Positions 10,537-20,214 of a stretch of 64,000 bases of DNA are shown one piece after another (the first letter of the stretch is position 1; each line of letters starts with the position of its first letter). The notes beneath the pieces are model-generated. The model had not been told where the DNA came from and ran no database searches. It was given only the letters and a program-made list of their open reading frames with translations. Source of the DNA: Aegilops tauschii subsp. strangulata. Its lineage: Eukaryota; Streptophyta; Magnoliopsida; Poales; Poaceae. The translations under genes and the position numbers were made by a program. The DNA lies in contig NC_053037.3 in the NCBI RefSeq assembly GCF_002575655.3, forward strand, positions 144,781,207-144,845,206, read 5' to 3'.

Positions 10537-11193
10537 ATGGAGAAATGGAATCCTGGTCCCTCGACGGTGGCGGCGAGAGTCGTCGCTCGACAGCGCGTCC
10601 CCCCTCCTCCTGAGCCCGCGGTGGTAGATCCGGCCGCGAGGGGAAGGGGGAGGGGGCGAGGCCGTGGGCGAGGCCGGGGCAGAGGTCATAGTGCTCGGGG
10701 AAGAGGAGGACGGGGCGGCGTGCCGGCTTCGCCCCCACCAATGATGCCTTTTCCGATAGAAGGCCATGTTGGAGACCAGCCCCGTGAATTCTTCATCAGG
10801 CTGCGCCGGCCTCCACGTCGCCATCTTCATCTTCCCGCTCCATTCGCTCGGGAGATGGAGCGTGACCCGCCCCAATCCCTCAGATTGCACATGAGGGGCT
10901 GTGGGAATGGGGGCACGCGGGTTGACGTCGACTTCCCAGCTCCCCGGGTGATGTACCTCCGCCGCGGATGGAAGACGTTCACCCGCATCCACAACCTGAC
11001 GGCGGGGCTTGTCCTCTACTTCAAATTAATGGAGGACGGCCTGCTCTCCGTCAAGGTCTTCGGAGACTTCGGGACTCGCCTGAAGTGCTGCGTGGAGAGC
11101 TCCTCCAACGGAGATTCCGACGATGGAAGCTCTTCCTTGAGCGAAAGTGATGAGGAGGGCAGCGGGGCAGATGATGGGGATGAGTCCGACTAG
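10537..11193 (+). CDS. B3 DNA-binding domain protein, antisense in element D
   Basis: A 218-residue ORF on the strand opposite to D's gag-pol, between integrase and 3' LTR. An RG-repeat region (residues 34-61, basic, RNA/DNA-binding type) is followed by a B3-like domain (about 83-176): FFIRL, LHLPAPFAREM, VMYLRRGWKTF, LVLYFKLMEDG, SVKVF fit the B3 strand pattern, including the GW..F core. The tail (188-218) is serine- and acid-rich. I chose the ATG at 10537 over 10474 because it lies downstream of the expected start from the TATA at 10451. After the TAG the same frame runs on, past one more TAG, into a basic segment (RKRKR, near 11335), so the original protein may have been longer. Extra antisense ORFs are reported for Tat elements; the B3 assignment is my reading. 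It probably acts in the nucleus. Confidence 0.65.
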   Translation: MEKWNPGPSTVAARVVARQRVPPPPEPAVVDPAARGRGRGRGRGRGRGRGHSARGRGGRGGVPASPPPMMPFPIEGHVGDQPREFFIRLRRPPRRHLHLPAPFAREMERDPPQSLRLHMRGCGNGGTRVDVDFPAPRVMYLRRGWKTFTRIHNLTAGLVLYFKLMEDGLLSVKVFGDFGTRLKCCVESSSNGDSDDGSSSLSESDEEGSGADDGDESD

Positions 11194-12447
11194 GCGTCGG
11201 ACGCCCCGCGCCTGGGCGGGTGCGGCAGCAGCAGCATCTGCACCTGGCCGCTCCTCCGGCAGAGTTTTGCCGGGGGTGGGGCCAGCTCCTTGAACTTCTC
11301 GAGGCCGTCTCCTTAGGGGGCTGGCGTTGGGAGGCTGCGGAAGAGGAAGAGGGCGGGCGGCAAGGCCGTCAACTCGGAGTACGCGGGCACCGATGCCTTC
11401 ATCGCGTATTGCCGGTCCTGCCGCCTCGTCTTCCAGCTCCTTTCCCGGCACTGTCATCACCGGCCCACCCGTGGGCGGCCACCGAGGTGTTCCCTCGGTG
11501 CTTTCTGCTGCTCGTAGCTCGCCTAGGCGCCCCTTTTTCCCTCTCGCCTCCTTGACCTGCCTCCTGAGGAGAGGGACAAGAAAGGGATTACGGCCATCTT
11601 ATCTCTTTTTTAGTCTATAAGCCTGCGGGCCTTTGTCAAATTTAGAACTTGTAATCTCCTTGCTCATGTTTTTCATTCCGTACGAACTGTACCTGTATGG
11701 GATGTTTTTAATGAAAAAGGGATGTTTGCCGGGTTTTTCGTTCGCGAGTAGACCCCGCGACAAGGAGCGAATCCTTGTTATTATTTAAGATAAACGTTTT
11801 TCGCCCAGCAACAGGCCTTGCCGTCCCCCTTACTTCACTCGACCGTTCTCGCGCTCTTGGCGGAGGCAGGGATGAATTAGGCTCAGGCTCCTCATTCTGC
11901 CTCCTTGCCGCCGCGGCTACAACCGAATCCAGACCTAGGATATAATCCTTAGGTATAGGAAAAAGGGGAGCACGGTAGCCCAGAGATAAAACGAGGTTTC
12001 ACATGCCCCAGTTCCGTTCCGAAATGCATGACAGAGGATGAAAGACTTATCTGGCTCTGCAGCCCCCGGCAACCTCATCTTGCCACGGTTGGATCCTTGT
12101 ACTCGCAGCCCCTGGCAACTTTGGTTTGCCGGGGTTAGGACGCCGGTCCTTGCCCTTTCTTCCAAGTAGCTCAGCAGAAATGCTCATGTGCCCTGCGAAC
12201 CAAAAGATGACAGAAAAGGACAGAGAGACGCGCACTCGACCTCTAAGCTAGGGGTTAGTCCCCGTCAAGCACTATCAACCCTAACCAAGGAAGAGACTCG
12301 ACCTAGCATGCATGCTATAACTTAGGGCGTCGGCGCTTCATTTATTTATGCTCAGGGTCTGCGCCTGGCTTTGTATGAAGGGTTACATGCCTCGCCGGCA
12401 AAGCTTGTACAAAAGGTGGCTTGCCGGGAGGCCCGGCAAGCTGCGCT
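11194..12447. other. 3' region of D between B3 ORF and integrase end
   Basis: On the plus strand this could be the 3' untranslated region of the B3 ORF: T-rich after 11600, with AATGAAA near 11710. On the minus strand it is the leader from integrase toward the antisense ORF. It contains scattered TTGCCGGG motifs (12068, 12120, 12420). In frame with the B3 ORF, 11341-11440 reads like coding sequence (KRKRAGGKAVNSEYAGTDAF), separated by two TAG stops. Nothing else is recognised. Confidence 0.5.
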
Positions 12448-13534
12448 TTATGGGTAAAACTTGCGAAGATGCTCGATGTTCCAGGAGTTGCTCACTGGGA
12501 CAGCATCTTCGGTCTCCAGGCGGACTGCGCCGGGCCTGGTGACTCGTATTACCCGATAAGGGCCTTCCCACTTCGGCGTCAACTTGTTGGAATTCTTGGC
12601 CGACTGAACGCGCCGAAAAACAAGGTCGCCTTCCTCAAAGCTTCGGGCATGAACCTTGCGGCTATGGTAGCGGCGCAAGGCTTGTTGGTAGCGTGCTGCT
12701 CTCATAGCCGCCCGAAGACGATCTTCCTCAAGGAGCGTCCCGTCATCTTGGCGCAACTGCTCTTGCTCAAGCTCATCATAAGCGAGCACTCGAGGTGACC
12801 CGTATATGAGTTCCGTGGGGAGAACTGCTTCTGCCCCGTAGACCAGGGCAAAAGGTGTCTGGCTGGTGGCTCGATTTGGCGTCATCCTGATCAACCAAAG
12901 AACCACTGGCAATTCATCAATCCAGCGCCTTTCGCTCTTGCGCAGCTTGTCAAAAGTCTTTGCTCTTAGGCCTCGCAACACTTCATCATTTGCCCTCTCC
13001 GCTTGGCCGTTGCTCCGTGGGTGTGCCACGGAAGCAAAACAGACCTTGCTGCCGAGGTCTTGGATGTATTGCATGAAGGTGTGGCTTGTGAACTGCGTGC
13101 CGTTGTCGGTGATGACTGTTTGGCACACCAAAACGGCAGACCAGTCCCTTGAAGAACTTGACAGCTAATTGAGCAGTCACCTTTGTCACTGCTCCCACCT
13201 CCGTCCACTTTGTGAACTTGTCGATTGCAACGTACAAGTACTCAAAGCCCCCGACGGCGCGGGGGAAAGGGCCCAGTATATCGAGCCCCCAGACCGAGAA
13301 TGGCCAGGAGAGAGGGATTGTTTGAAGGGCTTGAGCTGGTTGATGAAGCTTCTTTGAATGGAACTGACACGCTTCACACTTGGTTACTAGTGTCGTCGCA
13401 TCCTGGAGGGCGGTGGGCCAAAAGAAACCCTGCCGGAACGCCTTTCCGGCAAGGGCCCTCGACCCTATGTGGGAGCCACATATGCCTCCATGTATCTCCG
13501 CCAACACTCCAGTCCTTCCTCCCGGGGGATGCAC
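12448..13534 (-). pseudogene. Integrase of element D, frameshifted
   Basis: The N-terminal zinc-binding part (IHGGICGSH, later KCEACQFH) is followed by the catalytic core: first Asp in WGLDILGPFP, second in VITDNGTQF, Glu in NGQAERANDEVL. The C-terminal part has GPYRVIRVTRPG and ends EHLRKFYP at a TAA (12448-12450), which looks like the natural end of the polyprotein. The reading frame changes near 13125, between the first and second catalytic Asp, so this copy cannot make integrase. The enzyme would insert the cDNA; the 5-bp TSD fits Gypsy integrases. Confidence 0.85.
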
Positions 13535-13607
13535 TTCAATTTCACGCCGTTCGGCCTTCTCCTGTACAGGACGTCATCGACGAACTAGTACAGGGCGGAC
13601 CGATGGG

Positions 13608-14606
13608 CTACTTTCTCCGCTTCTTCCTGCTCCTCAGGAAGTTCCCCTGTTTGGAGGAATCGGACAGTTTGCTGTGCCCACGCCGGAGCCTAGGGCTCGA
13701 CGGCAAGGACCAAAGGCATTTCCTCAGCCATGGGCGCGGCTGTCTCCATGGCCAGGGCTTGGCGCCCTGCCGGAGCCAGTTGCCCTTTGGCGGGCTCAGC
13801 GTCCGCGACAGCACCCTTGCCGGCAGCCCCAGGGGGCTCGGTAGGAAAGCACTTGCCGGGACCTGACTTCCGCCGCTTGATGGCTCGAGGGATGGTTGAG
13901 TTAACCAGAGCAAAAAGGTACCTGGTTCCACAGGTAGCTTGAATGCAGCATGCTTTGACAGGTAATCGACGGTGTCGTTCTCCATTCGGGGGATGTGCTC
14001 CGCTTGGATACCGTCAAAGCGCTCCTCCAGCTTCCTCACTTCATCTACGCAAGCTTCCATCAATGGGCTCTGATAATCCTTGTTGACCTGCCTGACAACG
14101 AGCTGCGAGTCACCCCTGACGATGAGCTTCTTAACCCCGAGGTCCGCCGCGATCCTGAGACCGGCAAGCAATCCCTCGTACTCAGCAGTGTTGTTGGTGG
14201 TCATCTCCCGGGGAAAGTGCATCTGGATCACATACTTGAGGTGCTCTCCGGTGGGTGCGACGAGCAGCACACCGGCACCGGCGGCTTGTAGCGAGAAAGC
14301 CCCATCAAAGTACATGATCCAGTTGCTGTCTGCCTCCTTGCCGGGGAGAGTTGTCTCCTGGATTTCTTCGTCGGGCGTTGAGGTGAATTCTGCAATGAAC
14401 TCCGCCAAGACTCTGCTCTGAATTGTCGAGGTACTTTCAAACTTCAAACCGAAACTTGATAACTCCAAGGCCCATTCCACAATCCTTCCGGTTGCATCTG
14501 GGTTGTACAGTATTCGTTGCAACGGGAGGCGGGTGACGACAGTGATCTCGTGGGCTTGGAAGTAATGACGCAGCTTCCTCGAGGCCATAAGGAGGCCGAA
14601 GAGCAA
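13608..14606 (-). pseudogene. RNase H plus archaeal-type RNase H of element D
   Basis: It continues reverse transcriptase after an in-frame TAG (14610-14612). The first part (SRKLRHYFQAHEITVVT, PLQRILYNPDATGRIVEWALEL) is the Gypsy RNase H connection. The second part (IMYFDGAF, NNTAEYEGLLAGLRIA, VRGDSQLVVRQV) is the additional archaeal-type RNase H that marks Tat elements. The end (below about 13900) no longer resembles the family, and the frame does not continue into integrase, so there is at least one frameshift near 13600. Confidence 0.82.
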
Positions 14607-14609
14607 TTT

Positions 14610-15874
14610 CTACACACCGGAGTACCTCGATCTAGCTCCTCGCAAGAGGGAGCTGACAAAGTAAACCGGGTGCTGCATCATCTTCTCCTTCTGCACCACC
14701 TCACTTGACTGTGCGGGCACTGCCTCGGTGGCATCAGACTCTGCCGGGGGCCTCGCCTTGCCGGCACCAGGCCCTGCCGGGGGAATCTTGGGCTTGCCAT
14801 CCGCTGGTTCTGCCGCTGTCACTGCCTCCTCGTTGACCTCCCTCTGAGCCACCAGCGCGGCGCTGACCACTTGATTCGTCGCCGCCAGATACAGCAGCAA
14901 CGGCTCTTGTGGTTTAGGCGCAACCAGTATTGGCGTGGAGAAAAGGTATTTCTTCAGATCCTGCAATGCTTCCTCGGCTTCTGGGGTCCACTCCATTGGG
15001 CCTGCCTTCTTCAAGATTTTGAAGAAAGGAAGGGTGCGCTCGGAGGACTTGGAGATAAATCGGCTCATGGCGGCAACGCAGCCGGTGAGCCGACGCACAT
15101 CCTTGATCCGCTTGGGCACCTCAATATGCTCAATAGCCTTGATTTTGTCTGGGTTTGCCTCGATCCCGCGCTGCGACACAAAGAACCCGAGAAGCTTGCC
15201 AGATGGAACGCCGAAGACACACTTCTCAGGGTTCAGCTTGAGGTTGATCTTGCGCAGGTTGGCAAATGTCTCTTCCAGATCTTGCACAAGAGTTGGCCCG
15301 TCCTTGGTTTTGACCACTATGTCATCCATGTATGCCTCCATATTTCTATGGAGCTGAGGTTCAAAACCAATTTGGACTGCTCTTGCAAATGTTGAGCCAG
15401 CACTCTTCAACCCGAAAGGCATCCGTAAAAAGCAATACGTACCACATGGGGTGATGAATGCTGTCTTTTCTTCATCCTCTCTTGTCATGAAGATCTGGTG
15501 GTATCCCGAGTAGGCGTCGAGGAATGATAAAAGATCACACCCGGCCGTGGAGTCAACAATCTGGTCGATGGCGGCAACGGGAAGGGGTTCTTAGGACAAG
15601 CCTTATTGATATCTGTGTAATCAATACACAGCCTCCACTTCCCATTCGCCTTGCGCACCACTAACGGATTGGCCAACCACGTCGGGTGGAGCACTCCTCT
15701 CACCAAACCTGCCACTTCCAACTTCCTGATCTCCTCTGTGATGAACTCCTGCCTCTCCAGAGCCTGCTTTCTGACCTTCTGCTTGACGGGCCGCGCGTGG
15801 GGGCAGACAGCTAGGTGGTGCTCAATCACCTCCCTGGGAACACCGGGGATGTCGGATGCTTGCCACATAAACAC
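14610..15874 (-). pseudogene. Reverse transcriptase of element D, frameshifted
   Basis: The N-terminal fingers (WLANPLVVRKANGKWRLCIDY, DINKACPKNPFPLP) and the palm with the catalytic YMDD (codons at 15321-15332) plus MPFGLKSAGSTFARAV are intact in pieces. The frame breaks near 15580, after PFPLP, where the other frame continues IDQIVDSTAGCDLLSFLDAYSGYHQI. Thumb and connection follow (RRLTGCVAAMSRFI, PFFKILKKAGPMEW). It ends at an in-frame TAG (14610-14612). Its role would be copying the element RNA to cDNA. Confidence 0.87.
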
Positions 15875-16787
15875 GTCGACATTCGCCCGCAGGAAGGTGA
15901 TGAGCGCGCCTTCTTATTTGCTGCCGAGGGTGGAGCCTATGGTGAAGGCCCCTGCCGTGCCATCCTCCCTGGCAGACACCTTCTTGGTCTGCGGTGGCTC
16001 GTCTCTGGATTTCTTGCTCTTGCCGGTAGAGCTCTCTGGCACGTCCTCGACGGTAGCACAGCACTCCAAAGAGGTGTGCTTGCCGGAGTGGGTGCGAGAG
16101 GTCTTGTCGGGCTTATTCTTCCCCCCGGGCCTTCAGCGGCAGGAGCAAGTGCCTTGACGGCAGCTGCTGCAATTGCTTCCCGGTAGAGTTGGTCGGCGCA
16201 GATCAGCGCGTCCTTCTTGTCGGAGGGGACGGATATGATGGTCAACGGCCCGGGCATCTTTAGCATGTTGTAGGCATAGTGTGATGCCGCCATGAACTTG
16301 GCTAGTGCCGGGCGGCCGAGGATCCTGTTGTAGGGCAAGGGGATCTCGTCCACGTCAAAGATGATCCTCCCGTCCTGTAGTTCAACTGTCCTCCAAACGT
16401 CACGGGCAGTGTGACCTTCCCCTTCGGCTGGCTCCTCCCCGGATTGACCCCTTGAAACGTGCCCGTTTCCTTGAGGTCTCCATCAGGGATTTGCAATCTT
16501 TTAATCACGACAGGCGAGATCAGGTTCAGGCCGGCCCCGCCGTCAACCATCATCTTGTTCACCCTAAGGTTGCGTATTGTTGGTGAGACTAACAATGGCA
16601 AACACCTGACCGCGGTAGTGCGGTCAGGGTGGTCCTCGGCGTCAAAGATGAGGGGCGTGCTGGACCATTTCAGTGGCTTCTGGGCGTCGAACGACGGCTC
16701 CGCTGCTGTAATCTCACGCGCCCACTGCTTGAGCTGGCGGTGAGAGGTATGCATCGAGGTGCCGCCATCGACACACATGGCCTCCAT
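15875..16787 (-). pseudogene. Protease region of element D, frameshifted
   Basis: NKMMVDGGAGLNLIS carries the aspartic protease active site in the D-G-G form common in Tat elements. The second conserved piece, YNRILGRPALAKFMA, is in a different frame, so a shift lies near 16370. Another lies near 16120, before the reverse transcriptase part (GTAGAFTIGSTLG). Two adjacent in-frame TAA codons separate it from gag near 16840. Confidence 0.78.
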
Positions 16788-16844
16788 AGCCTTCTGGAAC
16801 CCTTGCTCACCAGACTCGTCGTCCTCGTCATGATCATCGTCTTA

Positions 16845-18841
16845 TTATTTCTTGTCACAGCCCCGGGCGGGCCTCTCTTGCTGGTTGACCTTGCCGGGGC
16901 GGCTTCCTTGGCCGCCACGCTTCTTGCTGGATCCCTCAGCATCGTCCTGGTCCTTCTCCTTGTCCCGCCTCTCGTACTCAGCTTTTTGCTTCTCAGCAAG
17001 CAGCTCGAATTGTCGGCAGTTCTGGAGGTCGTGGCCCTTGGTGCGGTGGATCTTGCAGTATTGCTTGCCGGAGCTTCCTGGCTTGTCGGTAGCCGCCAAG
17101 GCTCGGCAGGCGGCACACCTGGCAATCTCCTTGCCGGGGGCGTCTGCCTTGACCTTCTTGCCGGCACTGGTGTCGTCAAATCCCTCAACGGCAAGCACGG
17201 CCTTGCCTTTGCGTTTCCTGTTGCGACGCCGGCCCTTCTTCGTCGGGGTGGCGGCGTCTTCATCGGTAGAGTCGGTTTCCGCGCCGGCGTCTTCGCCGGG
17301 GTACTTCCTTCCCTCTTCAGCCTGGGCGCACCTATCGGCCAGAACGTAGAGCTCGGCCACATCCTTAACCTTGGTCATCGCCAGCTCTTCGCGCATCTTG
17401 CGGTTGCGCACGTTCTGTTGGAACGCGCTGATCACATCGGCGGGATGACAGTCGGGGATGTTGTACTGCACCTGGCTGAATATCTGGATGTACTTGTGCA
17501 GGGTTTCCCCTTCCTTCTGGGGAATGATATGCAGATCACTGGCCTGGCCATGAGCTTGGTGGCCTCTTGTGAAGGCGCCAACAAACTCATGGCACAGATC
17601 CGACCAAGAAGAAATGGAATCCACCAGCAAGTGCATCAACCAAGACATCACATTGGGCTTTAGTGCCAGCGGGAAATAGTTGGCAAGCACCTTGTCGTCG
17701 CGAGCTCCAGCAGCCTGCATCGCGATGGTGTAGATGCTGAGGAACTCGGACGGATGGGTCTTGCCAGTGTACTTCTCGCTGACGTCGGGCTTGAACGTGC
17801 GGTGGGACGGCCACTAGAACTGCCGCAGCTCATGGGTAAAGGTCGGGCAGCCCACCTCGTAAGGAAGGCCGCCGGAGCCCCCGGTGTCGGGTGGTCCATA
17901 GCGGGTCCCGCCCGCTTGTCCGACTGGCGCCGCGTTTCGCGCCGGCGCTCGACGGTGGTTCGAGCGTCTTCGTGAGCTCGTTCCCGAAGGACCTGGCGCT
18001 GGTCGCGGAGGGTCCGCGGGTCGGACGACGCTATGGAGACGCTATCACAAGCTTCATCAGGACGGGCCGACGCCCGCGGCGGCTGGCGAGAAGGAGGAGA
18101 GTGCACCGTGGCCGCAGCTCCCCCGGTCCTCCCAGCGCCAGCATGTGGTGGCTCGGTGGAGCGCCGACCCGAGGGCCCCGCCGGTTGCGGATCGTCTTTG
18201 TTGGCGACGGTGATGAGGCTCCGGATGGTGGCCCTCCACTCGTCGAGCTTCTCCGCAGCAGGAGGGAAGTCGAGGAGCAGCTGCGCGCGTGCCAAAGCTT
18301 ATGCTAGCGTGGGCGGCGGCGACAGCTGCGTGGATTGCGGCGTGCTTCGACTTCTAACTACGTTAGAAGGAGCTCCATTACGACCCAGCGGCCGCGTGCC
18401 ATCTTCGCCAGCACTTCGGCGGGCATGCTGAACCCCTTCATCTTGCGGATGACGCACAGGGCTCTTCCCACGGTGGTGCCCAGGGTCACCGGCATGGTGA
18501 CGCTGCTCGGCGCGCACACCATGGGAAGAGCGTGCAGTGGTCGCCGGTGTGGGCGTCTTTGAGGTCGCTGCGCCGCCCGGAGGTGGCACAACAACACCCC
18601 TGGAGGGCCCTGCGCCGCCTGCGGGGGGCCCAGCTCCGTCTTTGGATCTGGCGACGTGCGACCGGTCGTCTGGCGCGCGAACAACGCCGCTCGCCAGGCT
18701 CTGACTGCTAGGGCGGTACTGGTGCTCGCGGACCGCGGCCTGGGTCCTGTCCGCGACCGGTCCACTGCTCGTCCGCACCGGCACGGGCCGTTCTGCTCCC
18801 AACGAGCCGATCGCCGTGGTCGTCTTCTTCTTAGGAGCCAT
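16845..18841 (-). pseudogene. Gag of element D, stops and frameshift
   Basis: It starts at the ATG at 18841 (MAPKKKTTTAIG) with a long Pro/Ala/Arg-rich low-complexity N-terminus. The retrotransposon gag core follows (FKPDVSEKYTGKTHPSEFL, VLANYFPLALKPNVMSWLMH, WSDLCHEFVGAF, about 17860-17400), then a lysine-rich linker and a zinc knuckle-like YCKIHRTKGHDLQNC (near 17040). Breaks: in-frame TAA at 18299-18301, TAG at 17814-17816 inside the core, and a frameshift between about 18290 and 17820. A long plus-strand frame over the same DNA (16629-17663) is a shadow. Confidence 0.82.
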
Positions 18842-18893
18842 GGCGACGAAGAACTGCTGGGCTAACTACTAGACCAGATTCTCACATTTGCGC

Positions 18894-18911
18894 CTCCTAC
18901 CTGGCGTGCCA
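18894..18911 (-). other. Candidate primer-binding site of element D
   Basis: Four bases inside the 5' LTR the minus strand reads TGGCACGCCAGGTAGG. It begins TGG as a tRNA-primed site should, but I cannot name the tRNA. Confidence 0.35.
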
Positions 18912-18915
18912 AAGA

Positions 18916-20058
18916 TGTTGGTGAAACAACACCTATGGGAACACAAGAATCCCTACTACGGTTGCCGGGGCACAGGGTTGCGAGAAGAGCAGGATTAGTA
19001 ACCAGCACAAGGATCGTTTACCCAGGTTCGGGCCGCGAGGATGCGTAAAACCCTAGTTCTGCTTTGGTGGGTGTATTTCAGAGAGTTCTTGAGCTCTCGA
19101 ATTAGCTGTGGTGAGTGCATGGTTCGAAAGAGCTGAATCCTTCTCCAGTATGCCATGGGCCTCCTTTTATAGTCGGAAGGGGCTGCCACTGTGGCATACA
19201 GGAGGTGGAAAGGCGCACAGTGCTATGAGCTTATCGCTCGTATTACAGGACAAGACGCATTTAATGCGTAGCTTAGGTGTCCCCTTGCTTTATCGGGGAC
19301 GGGGGCGAGGCACGTCCCGTCCGTTGCCGCTCCTCCTCGCTTCGACACGTGCCCTGGCCAATGAGGCATGCGGTGCCATGTAGGCAGGCAGGCAGCTGAG
19401 GTGGCGCAGTGGTGGAGCCTTCACGAAGATCTGCATGCCGCCACGCAGGTGCTTGACGAGTTGGCCGGGAGCTGCATGTTTCCACGCAGGTGCCTGCTCA
19501 GCTAGTTGAGCTGGCAGCTGCATGCGAACGACGGTGGAAACTTGGTTGGCGCAGTCCTGGCGGTGGCCCTGCTGGCGTCCTTGGTGAGGGCGTTGCCGGG
19601 TGGCCCGGCAAGGGTCTTGCCGTGGCGCGCCGTCGTCCCCGGCAAGGACCTTGCCGGGGGTCTCGTGGCTTTCCTCGGCAAGGATCTTGCCGAGGATCGT
19701 CATCTTCTAATCCTCATCTGATCTTGAATATGTCTTCACAAAGATCTGCATGCCACCACACGGGTGCCTCCCGAGCCTTGGCCCCACGTGGATGATGGTG
19801 TTGGGGTCCGTGGGCTCAAGGGTGGCTCGCTCTGTTGGTGTGGGGCGAGCTGCCCCGGCAAGGGTCTTGCCGGGGGAACCTGCTTCGTCCCTCTGCTCTT
19901 TGTGGTCTCGGCCTTGGCGTTGCTCTGGTTATCTTGGGCTTCGGTCTTACCTTGGCTCACCTCCCCTGTTCTGCTTGGTGTGACCGTGGGCGCGGCTCCG
20001 ACTGCCCGTGCACAGGTAAAGGGGTACAAAGGTGCGCCCCTTCTTTTGTACACCGACA
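18916..20058 (-). repeat. 5' LTR of element D
   Basis: 1143 bp, equal in length to the LTR at 8789-9931. Differences are substitutions only, clustered slightly at the first 20 bases (plus coordinates). A minus-strand TATAAAAG stands at 19164-19171. Confidence 0.9.
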
Positions 20059-20063
20059 CGATG

Positions 20064-20214
20064 TGAACTAGATTATTGACTCTAGTAAACCTTTTTGAGT
20101 GTTGGTCACGTGGCGATGTGAACTATGGGTGTTAATCACATGGTGATGTGAACTTTTGTGTTTAATCACATGACGATGTGAACTAGATTATTGACTCTAG
20201 TGCAAGTGGGAGAC
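20064..20214 (+). repeat. Angela element B 3' untranslated repeats and PPT
   Basis: Short diverged repeats of GATGTGAACTAGATTATTG and GTGTTAATCACATG alternate here. They end with CAAGTGGGAGAC, the polypurine tract of BARE1/Angela elements, directly before the 3' LTR. It is the continuation of 8788 across element D. Confidence 0.8.

Larger units (their letters stand above)
8789..20058 (-). mobile_element. Complete Tat-lineage Gypsy retrotransposon (element D)
   Basis: An 11270-bp element coded on the minus strand, flanked by the perfect TSD CGATG (8784-8788, 20059-20063). Both LTRs are 1143 bp; by eye they differ at about 45 positions (~4%), so the insertion is not recent. Order on the minus strand: 5' LTR, gag, protease, reverse transcriptase, RNase H, a second archaeal-type RNase H, integrase, about 2.5 kb of 3' region, 3' LTR. 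The second RNase H and the YCxxHxxxGHxxxxC knuckle point to the Tat lineage. Every coding domain is broken. The 3' region holds an ORF on the opposite (plus) strand. Confidence 0.9.

Noticed and set aside
10495..10992. Minus-strand frame opposite the B3 ORF
   Set aside because: Composition is what the antisense of a Gly/Arg/Pro-rich ORF gives; no domain or promoter.
16629..17663. Plus-strand 344-codon frame opposite gag of element D
   Set aside because: It is the antisense of a G+C-rich gag reading frame; the hydrophobic, leucine-rich composition is typical of such shadows.
20064..20214. Direct repeats that could suggest a CRISPR-like array
   Set aside because: They are the short repeats found before the polypurine tract of BARE1/Angela elements; spacing and repeat length are irregular.
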